Positions 8,880 through 20,183 of a DNA stretch of 64,000 bases are shown one piece after another; positions within the stretch are counted from its first letter, which is position 1; each line of letters starts with the position of its first letter. The notes below the pieces were generated by a model. It searched no databases, had not been told where the DNA came from, and saw nothing but the letters and a program-made list of their open reading frames with translations. Origin of the DNA: Marinomonas sargassi (GTDB lineage: Bacteria > Pseudomonadota > Gammaproteobacteria > Pseudomonadales > Marinomonadaceae); assembly GCF_025716875.1 (NCBI RefSeq), contig NZ_JAOVZB010000006.1, positions 205,054 to 269,053 of the forward strand. The letters are read 5' to 3'. Position numbers and translations under genes: made by a program.

Positions 8880-9476
8880 ATGACACACACGAAAGAGTCA
8901 CGTCAGCAACTACGCCAGCAACTACGCCAAGCAAGACGAAGTCTTTCTACTACAGAGCAAGCTAATGCGGCTAAGCACTTAGTAAAACAGTTTCAAGACA
9001 ACTTACAGCCTCTTCTCATCAATTCACCTTCTCCAAAAAAAGTGGCTTTATACCTCGCCAATGATGGGGAAATTTGCCCGCAATATTTATGCGAGTTTTT
9101 TTGGCAAAGTAAGATTCAAACTTATTTACCCGTTATAGATAACCAAGAATTAAAATTTGCTGTCTATACAGAAAGTAGCCAATGGCAAAGTAATCAGTAC
9201 GGTATAAAAGAGCCTGTCGCAACAGAATACCTTTCACCCCATGACTTAGACTTAGTATTTTTACCTTTGGTGGGATTCGACAAGCAGGGAGGAAGGTTAG
9301 GTATGGGAGGCGGTTTTTATGACAGAACATTCGCCAACAAAAAGGTGCACGAAGAACCTTTACTAATCGGCCTCGCCCATAACTGCCAACAAGTCGACGA
9401 ACTCCCAATAGAGAGTTGGGATGTGCCTTTGCAAGCGATTCTTACGCCTAGCTCATTTATCGAAACTAAGACATAA
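8880..9476 (+). CDS. ygfA: 5-formyltetrahydrofolate cyclo-ligase family protein
   Basis: A 198-residue enzyme that converts 5-formyl-THF to 5,10-methenyl-THF with ATP, recycling a folate dead-end product. The family signature GMGGGFYDR is at residues 141-149, preceded by DLVFLPLVGFD. The ATG at 8880 is chosen because the longer reading frame from 8826 would code through the 3' arm of 6S RNA. As in E. coli, it is probably co-transcribed with 6S RNA. A clear terminator follows. Confidence 0.9.
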   Translation: MTHTKESRQQLRQQLRQARRSLSTTEQANAAKHLVKQFQDNLQPLLINSPSPKKVALYLANDGEICPQYLCEFFWQSKIQTYLPVIDNQELKFAVYTESSQWQSNQYGIKEPVATEYLSPHDLDLVFLPLVGFDKQGGRLGMGGGFYDRTFANKKVHEEPLLIGLAHNCQQVDELPIESWDVPLQAILTPSSFIETKT

Positions 9477-9508
9477 AAAAACCGATAGTAGGCACCTATC
9501 GGCTTTTT
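9475..9508 (+). terminator. terminator after ygfA
   Basis: CCGATAG (9482-9488) pairs with CTATCGG (9496-9502), flanked by A-run and CTTTTT, immediately after the stop codon. Confidence 0.85.
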
Positions 9509-9534
9509 CATATCAAATAAAATTTCGAGTTAAA

Positions 9535-10754
9535 TCAAAACGCTGTGTTGTAAGCCAGAGAGAAGAAAATACTACGAGGTAGTTCTTCACCGTCTTCATC
9601 TTCAACCGTATCTAGAGCTACAGCCACATCTAAGTCTAGGCGTTTGATAAGCGTCAAACCTGCTGTTGCATAGCTAAGTTCTGTACCCGCTAAGTTTTGG
9701 CGCATGCCAACACGTAGCCCCGGCAAGAAGTGAGTGTCACCGTAGTAAGATAGTGAACCAGCCGCCCACTGATACTCATCACCTACCGCATCGACAACAG
9801 AATTAGTATCATAAGACATACCTAACGTTAGCTGTTTACCGCTCGTGGATATTGCAAAATCAACGGTCGTTTGCATTTCCATAACATAATCGTCAGTAGC
9901 ACTAATATCGTAACTATCCGAAGCGCTATTGGTCGTAATAGATGCCCCCTCAAACTCAGGTTCGTTCAGGTTTGAAAAGGTCACTCCCAACTGGTAATTG
10001 TGGGAAACCCAGATCGCACCAAGATCAACACCAACACCTGTACTACTCACAGAATCATCTGAAATTGCATCGCCTGCATTGGTAGAGTCATCATCCAGCT
10101 CAGCCAATGCACGCCCTAGAGATAATTGATGGAAACTTGCCTTTAAACCACCCGATAACATACCGTGAGAGTTTTGCCAAATAGCTTGGTATAACCAAGA
10201 CCAACACTCAGGACTACCGCTGTTTGGGCATATATAGAGCTATCGGTTTCGTATTCGCTTGAAACAACAGTGACATCATCCGCTAACAAGCTACCTTTAT
10301 CTATTACTGAAGCGCAGGAGTCTAGCATAAAGGCACCGTTATTCTTAGTTTTGTAAATAATCGGCATCAAAGGAACTTACATAGAGACGGATGTTTTAAC
10401 GTATGCAGTATCACTAATATCATCAAGAATATCATTCGCTTCAGAAGCACCAGCACTACTAGCCGTTGCATCCAAAATTTCTTCTAATTCTTCTACTTGG
10501 TCACCTAAGTCACTGACATCACCCATCTCAATGAATATACCAATAGGGCCGATAATACCAAAGCGGAAGCTGTCATTATCCTCTTTATTAACCATCAAGA
10601 AAGGCGCTGCTGGATTATGTAATGCCGTGGACAATACTCTTTTATTGGGAGAACCACTTAAGGTAAAGCTTGAACCTATTGGTTGGTTAACAGGCATGGC
10701 TGCCACAGCCACTCCACTTAATAAGCTAGCTGAAACGACTAAAAGCTTTTTCAT
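9535..10754 (-). pseudogene. broken traF-like (TraF_2 family) outer membrane protein gene
   Basis: Read together, three fragments form one protein of about 406 residues like the chromosomal TraF_2 family (conjugal transfer TraF-like, probably beta-barrel): signal peptide and LHNPAA at the start, then GVGVDLGAIWV, NINEPEF-like SNLNEPEF, VGDEYQWAAGSLSY, LPGLRVGMRQNLAGTELSYATAGLTL and a C-terminal Phe. Two lesions break it. An in-frame TAA at 10379-10377 falls where the family has Gln before PLMP, consistent with CAA to TAA. A one-base loss near 10180 then shifts the frame within LGYTK-IWQNSHG. Total length 1220 bases is one short of a multiple of three. The first fragment could still give a 125-residue secreted stub. 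Confidence 0.85.
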
Positions 10755-10882
10755 GACGACATTCCCCTGTGTGAGTCAAAATATAGCATAAGAATGATAA
10801 ATACTTTCTGTTCTGCTAGTATTAATACTATATATTTTCCTTACACTTTCTATACAAAAAGACAACTAATAAGCTATAGATA

Positions 10883-10926
10883 TAAAAAAAGCCGCAGTAC
10901 TATTTAAGCATGCAGCTTTTTCAATA
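10883..10926. terminator. probable terminator between kdsB and the traF-like pseudogene
   Basis: AAAAAGCCGCA and TGCAGCTTTTT pair imperfectly across a loop with GCATGC, with A and T runs outside. It is less regular than the other terminators in the window. Confidence 0.5.
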
Positions 10927-10979
10927 CATTACTTTTTATATGTCTTTAAGCCTTAACTCTCATTATAGATTATGACGAT

Positions 10980-11774
10980 CTAGGAAAGTTTTAGTCTAAG
11001 CTTTTCAAGATCTTCTGGAGTATCGACGCCATGACTCGGCAATACATTAGATATAGCCACTTGTATTTTAATTCCATGGTGTAAAAAGCGCAGCTGTTCT
11101 AGTTTTTCCCAACGCTCTAGTGGCGATAGAGATAGCTCAGAATATTTAGCTAACAAACTCGCACGGTAAACATAAAGTCCAATATGGCGATACGCGGGAA
11201 ACAACTCATTTAACACGTCATTTGTATTTTCATCTTCACTAAAGCCATCCCTATCCCAAGGCATAGGCGCTCGGCTAAAATACAAAGCACGTTGCTTCTC
11301 ATCACACACTACTTTCACCACATTAGGGTTAAAGAACTCCTTTTTAGAATCTATGTGGCAAGCTGCTGTTGCCATCTCAGATTCTTTATCGCTAGCCAAT
11401 GCGGATACACAGGAATGAATTAAATCTACAGGGAGAAATGGCTCATCTCCTTGCACATTGACAACAATTTCATCACCTTGCCAAGATTTCTTTTCAGCGA
11501 CTTCAGCCAGCCTCTCCGTACCATTTTCATGATCATCTTTTGTCATGACTACATCAGCACCAAAGGCTAATGCTGTCTGCTCAATCACATGATGATCTGT
11601 AGCAATGGTCACAGATTTTGCCCCTGCTTTTAAAGCGAGCTCATATACCCATTGCAGCACAGGCTTACCACCCAAATCCGCCATAAGCTTTTTAGGAAAA
11701 CGCTGGGAGGCATATCGAGCAGGGATAACAATATGAAAATCAGGCAAACTGCCTAGCAAATAATTTGTACTCAT
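10980..11774 (-). CDS. kdsB: CMP-Kdo synthetase (3-deoxy-manno-octulosonate cytidylyltransferase)
   Basis: A 264-residue cytidylyltransferase that activates Kdo as CMP-Kdo for lipopolysaccharide core assembly. Family features are IPARYASQRFPKKLM near residue 17, VNVQGDEPFLP, and the C-terminal SHGVDTPEDLEKL. The start codon shares one base with the kdsC stop (TAATG), showing translational coupling. It is the last gene of a kdsD-kdsA-kdsC-kdsB operon, placing the whole Kdo activation route in one transcript. Confidence 0.95.
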   Translation of the reverse strand: MSTNYLLGSLPDFHIVIPARYASQRFPKKLMADLGGKPVLQWVYELALKAGAKSVTIATDHHVIEQTALAFGADVVMTKDDHENGTERLAEVAEKKSWQGDEIVVNVQGDEPFLPVDLIHSCVSALASDKESEMATAACHIDSKKEFFNPNVVKVVCDEKQRALYFSRAPMPWDRDGFSEDENTNDVLNELFPAYRHIGLYVYRASLLAKYSELSLSPLERWEKLEQLRFLHHGIKIQVAISNVLPSHGVDTPEDLEKLRLKLS

Positions 11775-12355
11775 TATTTTTCAAACTCCGGCTTCTGAGC
11801 CAACTCATAGGCCTCTTCTAATGTCATTCTAGAGGCCAGTAATAAGTCGGCCACTTCACGAGCCACACCTTGTCCTGCCCCTTTCGTTAAAGCAAAAGAG
11901 CAATGGCGTTTTACAAGAACATGGGCATCTTCAGGACAAAAGGAAAGTCCAACGTGAGGCATCACCTGTAGATCAATAACATCATCTCCTACGTAGGCCG
12001 CATCTTCTCGTGCTATCCCCAAGTTGGACGTTAAATCAGCAAAGGCTTCTGCCTTGTTATGACAACCGGGATAAAAGTGCTCAACATTAAGATCTTGCAT
12101 TCTTTTTCTAAGAGGCAAAGAGTCTTTCGCCGTAATCACAGCAACCTTAACCCCCCATTTAGGGAGCAACTTCATGGCTACACCATCTTTAACGTTGAAA
12201 CTTTTTATCGTCTCACCTTCGGAGGTATAGAGTAGACGCCCGTCTGTTAGCACGCCATCCACATCAAAAACCACCAGTTTAATAGCACTAAATTGATCCA
12301 TGAGCGGCTTATTATCACTGAGCTCCGAATAAGAGGAGAGAAAAGGCAAGTCCAT
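11774..12355 (-). CDS. kdsC: Kdo-8-phosphate phosphatase
   Basis: A 193-residue HAD-superfamily phosphatase that releases Kdo from Kdo-8-phosphate. The nucleophile motif DVDGVLTDG (residues 31-39) has the two aspartates of the family, with VITAKDS and GDDVIDLQVM as motifs II-IV. Length fits KdsC (about 188 residues). It follows kdsA by two bases and overlaps kdsB by one base. A slightly shorter start is possible, since the 18 residues before MDQFSAIKLV are not typical. Confidence 0.93.
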   Translation of the reverse strand: MDLPFLSSYSELSDNKPLMDQFSAIKLVVFDVDGVLTDGRLLYTSEGETIKSFNVKDGVAMKLLPKWGVKVAVITAKDSLPLRKRMQDLNVEHFYPGCHNKAEAFADLTSNLGIAREDAAYVGDDVIDLQVMPHVGLSFCPEDAHVLVKRHCSFALTKGAGQGVAREVADLLLASRMTLEEAYELAQKPEFEK

Positions 12356-12357
12356 AG

Positions 12358-14264
<1,907 letters not shown>

Positions 14265-14392
14265 GAGGCCTCTCTGCTTTCCATAATGAATGTAATACTC
14301 AAACATTATACAGAGGAGAAAACTAAGCGCCTACCAAAGAAGTACTTTTCATAAAAACTTTGGCAAGCAACTCAGTTAGTCGTGTCAGTTTG

Positions 14393-15475
14393 CTACTTTA
14401 AGCAGCTTAAATATTGACCACTTAATGTTTTTAAGAAAGTTAAATAAGCGTCTTGGCTTAGTTCAATACTGCTACCTAGCGGGTCCAGAACCGCTGTTTT
14501 AACCTGCGAGCCACTCAATAAGGTTGTCACTATTGCAGGGCTAAATTGCGGTTCGCTGAATACACATTGAACGCCAAGCTCTTCTATCTGATGGCGTACT
14601 TCTGCCACTTTCTTAGCACCTGGTTTGCGTTCAGGACTAACAGTAACTTCACCGACCTTATTCAAATCATAATGTTCTTCAAAATAGGTATAAGCGTCAT
14701 GAAATACAACATAAGGAACAGTCTTAACTTCACTCAATGACTTGCGTATTTCTGCATCAGTAGCACTTAAGCCTTTTTCGAATTTAGCTAGGTTCGACTT
14801 GTAATAAGCGGCATTAGCTGTATCTGCATAGACCAAACGCTTAGTCACCTCATTTGCTAACAATCTAGCATTTTCAGGCAGTAACCATACATGTGGATCT
14901 ACACCACTATGGTCATGACCTTCGTGTCCATCATGGTGTTCTTCATGACCTTCATGATGTTCTTCATGACCTTCATGATGTTCTTCATGACCTTCATGAT
15001 GTTCTTCATGACCTTCATGGTCTTCATGGTCTTCATGGTCTTCATGCTCGTCATGGTGCTCTTCATGACCTTCATGGTCTTCATGGTCTTCATGGTCTTC
15101 ATGGTCTTCATGGTCTTCATGCTCGTCATGGTGCTCTTCAGCGAAATCATGTAAAACGACACCATTTAGGCCTAACCACTCTACAGATGAATCAAGCTTT
15201 CCCGCATTCTTTAACGGCTTTTCCAAGAAGCTTTCTAATGACTCCCCTACCCAAACAATTTCATCAGCGTTATGGATTTTCTTAAGATCAGAAGGACGTA
15301 AGGCAAAATCATGAGGTGAAGCCGTGCTCGAAAGAATTTGCTGAATATCTGCTTTATCTCCAGCAATCGCTGCTACCACCATAGAAACAGGGTTTATGCT
15401 GGTAACAACAACAGGTTTAGCAAGAGCCAAAGGAGAAAGCGCAGAAATACCAAGTGCGATGAGAGTTTTGTTCAT
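14393..15475 (-). CDS. znuA: zinc ABC transporter substrate-binding protein with giant His/Glu/Asp repeat loop
   Basis: A 360-residue periplasmic zinc receptor of the ZnuA family. The signal peptide (residues 1-19) ends near LALA-KP. Likely metal-site histidines lie in SPHDF (His55), DPHVW (His195) and VFHDAY. Between residues about 113 and 190 is an unusually long repeat of HED triplets and GHEEHHE heptads, far longer than the His-rich loop of typical ZnuA, probably a flexible zinc-collecting segment. The ATG at 15475 is chosen over an upstream TTG. A Zur-box-like palindrome lies 25 bases upstream. znuB and znuC are not next to it. Confidence 0.93.
   Translation of the reverse strand: MNKTLIALGISALSPLALAKPVVVTSINPVSMVVAAIAGDKADIQQILSSTASPHDFALRPSDLKKIHNADEIVWVGESLESFLEKPLKNAGKLDSSVEWLGLNGVVLHDFAEEHHDEHEDHEDHEDHEDHEDHEGHEEHHDEHEDHEDHEDHEGHEEHHEGHEEHHEGHEEHHEGHEEHHDGHEGHDHSGVDPHVWLLPENARLLANEVTKRLVYADTANAAYYKSNLAKFEKGLSATDAEIRKSLSEVKTVPYVVFHDAYTYFEEHYDLNKVGEVTVSPERKPGAKKVAEVRHQIEELGVQCVFSEPQFSPAIVTTLLSGSQVKTAVLDPLGSSIELSQDAYLTFLKTLSGQYLSCLK
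14906..15139 (-). repeat. znuA: in-frame tandem repeat tract inside znuA
   Basis: Nine-base units coding His-Glu-Asp or Glu-Asp-His and 21-base units coding Gly-His-Glu-Glu-His-His-Glu alternate here, and a larger block (EEHHDEH followed by EDH repeats and EGHEEHH) is duplicated. All units are multiples of three, so unit gain or loss keeps the reading frame. Long open frames on the opposite strand here are a by-product of the repeat. Confidence 0.95.
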
Positions 15476-15500
15476 TTTTAAACCAACCAAATCAAATTAT

Positions 15501-15513
15501 GTTATAACATAAC
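15501..15513 (-). promoter_or_regulatory. candidate Zur box upstream of znuA
   Basis: The 13-mer GTTATAACATAAC matches the gammaproteobacterial Zur core GTTATANTATAAC at all positions but one. It lies 26 bases before the znuA start, so repression by Zur when zinc is plentiful is likely. Confidence 0.75.
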
Positions 15514-15665
15514 AATACGAGAATACTTATAGAGATTCAAGCCCTCCACAAAGCCCGAACACCTAATTAACCTTTTATTTACACTTAAAATACTAAAAAC
15601 TTTTCTTTGATAGGGAATCGCGATGGCTTATGCTTTTCTGGGTACACACTTTCACTGAGTAATAT

Positions 15666-16202
15666 ATGCCTGACACAACAGAAATCATCACTCTCGTCGA
15701 CAAAGACAATAATGTTATTGGCGATATTCCTCGCCACGAAATGGACTTTTCTAATCATTTTCACCGTGTCACATACATTTTGGTGTTAAGCCCGAAAGGC
15801 CACTTGATCGTGCAAAAAAGAGCGGATAATAAAGCCTTTTGTCCTGGTTACTTTGGCATTACCACAGGTGGTGTGGTGGAAAAAGGTGAGACCTATTTAA
15901 AATCTGCGCATCGTGAACTAAAAGAAGAGTTAGGAATTCAGGGCAAACTAGAAACTCACGGTGTTTTTATGACGCAAGGTGAAGGCTACAATATTTGGGG
16001 GAAAATATTCACCCTCCACTATAATCCCGCATTACATGGAACAATGGAGCTTCAAAAAAGTGAAGTTTCTTCCATCCACGAAATGAGCATCAAGAATATC
16101 ATTGATAACCCTGATGGTCTGTTGTTCACACCAGACTCTCTAGATGCATTAAAATATTATATCAATCAGCAAACCCAGGCCTGTAGCCATGATCCGGCTT
16201 AG
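15666..16202 (+). CDS. NUDIX hydrolase, YfcD-like
   Basis: A 178-residue NUDIX protein. The Nudix box Gx5Ex7REUxEExGU is perfect at residues 69-91 (Gly69, Glu75, Arg83-Glu84, Glu87-Glu88, Gly90). The N-terminal layout (EIITLVDKDNNVIGDIPRHEM then FHRVTYILVLSPKG) resembles the YfcD and isopentenyl-diphosphate-isomerase-like branch; substrate is unknown. Its last 14 bases overlap the start of the DUF2927 gene, so the two are translationally coupled. The ribosome site is weak. Confidence 0.88.
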   Translation: MPDTTEIITLVDKDNNVIGDIPRHEMDFSNHFHRVTYILVLSPKGHLIVQKRADNKAFCPGYFGITTGGVVEKGETYLKSAHRELKEELGIQGKLETHGVFMTQGEGYNIWGKIFTLHYNPALHGTMELQKSEVSSIHEMSIKNIIDNPDGLLFTPDSLDALKYYINQQTQACSHDPA

Positions 16203-16968
16203 CTTCATCATTTTAATTATGGCACTGTCTTCCCATAGCCCAGCGTCTGAACGCTGGCAACAAGATGGCTATATCATCAACAGCTTTATTAAAATCGCTC
16301 TAGAACGTGAATATAAAGAGACAAAGTTCCCAAAATTAATTCGCTGGGTGAAGCCTATTCATATCTTTGTCGATAGTGATCATGATGATACTGAATTTTT
16401 AGCGGAGCTCCTCAGTGTTCATGCCAAGCATCTTTCTTCTATTACAGGGTTACCAATTAAGTTTGTCGACACCCCCAAAAAAGCCAATCTATTTACTATT
16501 TTCACCTCTTATAGCAATATGGAAAACAAGGTTAAACAATACATTGGTGATCCGGATAGAATACGAGCTGCACTAAACGAAGCCATCTGTTTAGGTAATT
16601 TTAGACGCAACTCACGCTACGAAATAACTCGAGGAACCATCATTATCCCTGTTGATTATGCTAGGGAGAAAGCTAGACTACTCGACTGTATTGTCGAAGA
16701 AATTACACAGCTGCTAGGCCTACCAAACGACTCGGACGAGGTCTTCCCTTCAATTTTCAACGATAGAAGTGTTGATGCTTATCTAAGCCCTCTTGACTAC
16801 ATTCTTTTAAAAGCACTTTACTCGCCACACTTAAAGCAAGGTATGGATGTCACTAAAACAAGAGCTGCTCTACCAAAAGTCTTGGCAAGCTTAAAAGCAA
16901 ATAACGACATAAAAGACGCAGCGGAAAAAGTTCAAAAAGGCAGCCTAAAAAGCTATCTAGGAGAGTAA
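16189..16968 (+). CDS. DUF2927-like secreted protein
   Basis: A 259-residue protein with an N-terminal signal peptide (cleavage near SPA-SE, about residue 20). The middle (LNEAICLGNFRRNS, GTIIIPVDYAREKARLLDCIVEEITQLLGLPND) resembles DUF2927 proteins. VEEITQLLGL occupies the place where some relatives carry a zincin-like HExxH, but no full metal motif is present, so protease activity is not supported. It overlaps the NUDIX gene by 14 bases. Function unknown; the family assignment is from memory. Confidence 0.7.
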   Translation: MIRLSFIILIMALSSHSPASERWQQDGYIINSFIKIALEREYKETKFPKLIRWVKPIHIFVDSDHDDTEFLAELLSVHAKHLSSITGLPIKFVDTPKKANLFTIFTSYSNMENKVKQYIGDPDRIRAALNEAICLGNFRRNSRYEITRGTIIIPVDYAREKARLLDCIVEEITQLLGLPNDSDEVFPSIFNDRSVDAYLSPLDYILLKALYSPHLKQGMDVTKTRAALPKVLASLKANNDIKDAAEKVQKGSLKSYLGE

Positions 16969-17114
16969 GTTAAGCATAAAAAATGGCAGCGTTGCCCTAT
17001 ATCAATAATATTGCTTATATTTTCAAGGCATTCGACAAATTCCACTTATCCACTCTGCTTTCTTAAATAAGTTAGGTAGAATGCCACTCATAAAAATTGG
17101 ACCGGAGTGCCTTA

Positions 17115-18215
17115 ATGTTCCCTGAGCTCAAAAATGACCGTTTTTTACGCGCATTACAGAAACAACCAGTTGATACCACCCCAGTATGGATGATGAGACA
17201 AGCGGGTCGCTACTTACCAGAATATCGAGCGAGTCGAGCTACCGCAGGAGATTTTTTAAGCCTGTGCAAGAATGATCAGTTTGCATGCGAAGTCACTCTA
17301 CAACCACTCAAACGCTACGACCTTGATGCTGCCATTCTCTTTTCAGATATCCTAACGATTCCTGATGCAATGGGACTGGGCCTTTATTTCGAAGCTGGCG
17401 AAGGGCCTAAATTCAAACACCAAATTCGCACCAAAGCAGATGTTGACGCTTTACCTATAACGACAGACACAGACCTTGACTATGTAATGAAGGCTGTCAC
17501 AACAATACGTCATGGTTTAAACGGAAGCGTACCTCTCATTGGCTTTTCTGGCAGTCCATGGACATTAGCAACCTATATGATTGAAAATGGCTCTAGTAAA
17601 GATTTTCGTCATATAAAAGCCATGATGTACAGTGAACCTGAAACACTGCACGCCTTATTAGACAAACTAGCAAAATCTGTTATCAGCTACTTAAATGGTC
17701 AAATATTAGCTGGAGCACAAGCATTACAAATTTTTGATACTTGGGGTGGAATTCTTAGTGGCCCTATGTACCAACAGTTTTCATTACTTTATATGAAACA
17801 AATACTTGATAGCCTGATACGTGATCACCAAGGTAAAAAAATCCCTGTTATTCTATTCACCAAGAACGGCGGACAATGGCTAGAGAATATGGCGGCCACT
17901 GGCGCAGATGCGCTGGGCTTAGACTGGACAACCGATATTGCTGAGGCACGTGCACGAGTAGGTAAAAATGTAGCTCTACAAGGAAACATTGACCCTTGCG
18001 TGCTCTATGCGGGCAAAGAAGTAATAGAACGCGAAGTTGAAAACGTACTCGCAGGGTTTGGCCATGGCACAGGACATGTATTTAATCTTGGTCATGGTAT
18101 CCATCAATTTGTTAATCCAGACCACCCTAAGTATTTAATAGATGCCGTGCATGCTCAAGGACAAAAGTACCACTCAAAAAATTATGGCGACTTAGACGCC
18201 TTAAATGGGCTCTAA
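17115..18215 (+). CDS. hemE: uroporphyrinogen decarboxylase
   Basis: A 366-residue cytosolic enzyme of heme synthesis that decarboxylates uroporphyrinogen III to coproporphyrinogen III. The substrate-binding N-terminus [18 protein letters not shown] and the second signature [15 protein letters not shown] are intact, as is the C-terminal [15 protein letters not shown]. The ATG at 17115 has GGAG seven bases upstream. The TTG at 17097 is rejected. It appears monocistronic. An inverted repeat (CGCTAGA at 18246, TCTAGCG at 18273) follows but lacks a T-run. Confidence 0.96.
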   Translation: MFPELKNDRFLRALQKQPVDTTPVWMMRQAGRYLPEYRASRATAGDFLSLCKNDQFACEVTLQPLKRYDLDAAILFSDILTIPDAMGLGLYFEAGEGPKFKHQIRTKADVDALPITTDTDLDYVMKAVTTIRHGLNGSVPLIGFSGSPWTLATYMIENGSSKDFRHIKAMMYSEPETLHALLDKLAKSVISYLNGQILAGAQALQIFDTWGGILSGPMYQQFSLLYMKQILDSLIRDHQGKKIPVILFTKNGGQWLENMAATGADALGLDWTTDIAEARARVGKNVALQGNIDPCVLYAGKEVIEREVENVLAGFGHGTGHVFNLGHGIHQFVNPDHPKYLIDAVHAQGQKYHSKNYGDLDALNGL

Positions 18216-18317
18216 ATATCACTCACTTTCGAGCAAACTTCACCTCGCTAGAACTGAACTAATGACTCTAACTCTAGCGATATAATGAATTGAGTGATAC
18301 TTTAAAAGAAATAATAA

Positions 18318-18683
<366 letters not shown>

Positions 18684-18711
18684 AAAGTCCGTTACATACA
18701 CTACACAAAAT

Positions 18712-18745
18712 AAAAAAGAGGCCCAAAAGCCTCTTTTTTATTTTC
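18712..18745 (+). terminator. bidirectional terminator after the PII gene
   Basis: AAAAAAGAGGC (18712-18722) pairs with GCCTCTTTTTT (18729-18739). A-run and T-run let it end both this gene and the converging ABC transporter operon. Confidence 0.88.
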
Positions 18746-18762
18746 GTTAAACACTCACAAAC

Positions 18763-19473
18763 TTAGCTTTTATCTTCAAGCTGAATAGACTGAGTTCCCA
18801 AGTAACGATTCTGACGAAGTTCAATCTGGCGGAACAAGAAGATAACCAACATGCTAATCAATAAGTAAATAGCACCGGCCGCAAGAAAAATCTCTATTGG
18901 CGTATAGGTTCTAGCAATAATAGTTCTTGCCATACCAGTCAGATCTAAAATAGTAATCGTGCTCGCTAAAGCGCTTCCTTTAAGCATCAAGATAATTTCA
19001 TTACCGTATGAAGGTAAAACAATACCAAAAGCCCTAGGAAGCAAGATACGACGGTACATTTGCACCTTAGTCATTCCAAGTACCTTACATGCCTCTACCT
19101 CACCTTTAGGTATAGCCTGAATTGCTCCGCGGAAAATTTCGGCTGTGTAAGCTGAGGTATTAAGAGTGAATGCAATAATTGCACACCAAAATGGTTCTTT
19201 CAGTATCGGCCAGAAAATACTATTCTTTACCGCTTCGAACTGAGAGGCGCCGTAGTACACTAGAAATATCTGCACTAAAAGTGGCGTACCACGAAAGAAG
19301 AAAATATATCCAAAAGGAATGGCTCGTACCCATGCAACAGGAGATATGCGTGCTAAGGCAATAGGTAAGGCAAAAATACCGCCAAGCACAACGGAAAGCA
19401 AAACCAATTGCAAAGTGACCCAAGCACCGCTTAGTAAGCGCGGGAAATATTCAATAACTACAGAGAAATCCAT
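18763..19473 (-). CDS. amino-acid ABC transporter permease (HisM/ArtM type)
   Basis: A 236-residue inner-membrane permease of the polar amino acid importer family, with about five hydrophobic segments and the EAA loop (EVEACKVLGMTKVQMYRRILLP) that contacts the ATPase. It starts three bases after the partner permease ends. With the ATPase and basic amino-acid-type binding protein upstream it completes an importer, probably for arginine, lysine, ornithine or histidine. Substrate is inferred from the binding protein only. Confidence 0.9.
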   Translation of the reverse strand: MDFSVVIEYFPRLLSGAWVTLQLVLLSVVLGGIFALPIALARISPVAWVRAIPFGYIFFFRGTPLLVQIFLVYYGASQFEAVKNSIFWPILKEPFWCAIIAFTLNTSAYTAEIFRGAIQAIPKGEVEACKVLGMTKVQMYRRILLPRAFGIVLPSYGNEIILMLKGSALASTITILDLTGMARTIIARTYTPIEIFLAAGAIYLLISMLVIFLFRQIELRQNRYLGTQSIQLEDKS

Positions 19474-19476
19474 CCA

Positions 19477-20166
19477 CTACCCCCTAACTAAGCCACGGCT
19501 CGCGCGCTTTTCCATATAAGACACAAGAACCATAGATACAATGGTTAGCACTAGATACATTAGCGCTGCCACTAAATAAAACAAGAAAGCTTCTTTAGTA
19601 TTACTCACAGCAATGTTTGCCTTACGCATAATGTCATCCAATCCCACTACAGACACCAGAGCAGTATCCTTTAGTAGCACTAAAAATAAATTGCCTAAAC
19701 CAGGCAAAGAAACCAACCAAACTTGTGGCAGAATAATTCGATAAAACTTTCTAACCGGCCCCATACCCAAAGCGATAGCCGCTTCATGTTGCCCTTTGGG
19801 AATAGACTGTAACGCCCCACGAAACACTTCCGTTGCGTACGCCCCAAACGTTAAGCCAAGTGCTGTAACACCAGCGGCAAAAGAACTTATTTCAATATAT
19901 TCTTGGTAACCAAATAGGCCAGCAATTGCCATGAGAACATGGGTAGCACCAAAATAAATAATGAGTACAGTTAAAAGCTCCGGAATACCACGAATCACCG
20001 TCGTATATGCATTAGCCAACCAACGAAAAGGCTTTACTGAAGATAGCTTAGCTGAAGCGCCCAATAGGCCTAATACTAGCCCAACAGCTAAAGACGCTAA
20101 GGCAAGCTGCAAGGTTACCAATGCACCTTGGAGCAGTTGGTCGCCAAACCCATAAAGATCAATCAT
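19477..20166 (-). CDS. amino-acid ABC transporter permease (HisQ/ArtQ type)
   Basis: A 229-residue inner-membrane permease, partner of the HisM-like protein just downstream. The EAA loop is KGQHEAAIALGMGPVRKFYRIILPQ, and VIRGIPELLTVLIIYFG is typical of HisQ-type subunits. A GAGGG ribosome site precedes the ATG. A strong hairpin with a T-run separates it from the binding-protein gene upstream, so the permeases are probably made at lower level than the receptor. Confidence 0.9.
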   Translation of the reverse strand: MIDLYGFGDQLLQGALVTLQLALASLAVGLVLGLLGASAKLSSVKPFRWLANAYTTVIRGIPELLTVLIIYFGATHVLMAIAGLFGYQEYIEISSFAAGVTALGLTFGAYATEVFRGALQSIPKGQHEAAIALGMGPVRKFYRIILPQVWLVSLPGLGNLFLVLLKDTALVSVVGLDDIMRKANIAVSNTKEAFLFYLVAALMYLVLTIVSMVLVSYMEKRASRGLVRG

Positions 20167-20183
20167 AGCTTCCCTCTAGTATG

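Noticed and set aside
14906..15139. Possible CRISPR-like array
   Set aside because: Units are 9 and 21 bases, contiguous, with no unique spacers, and code in frame for a known protein loop.
14891..15285. Long open frames on both strands through the znuA repeat (for example 14893-15285 plus and 14899-15165 minus)
   Set aside because: They arise from the 9- and 21-base repeat units, which lack stops in several frames; only the znuA frame has a signal peptide, conserved metal motifs and domains on both sides.
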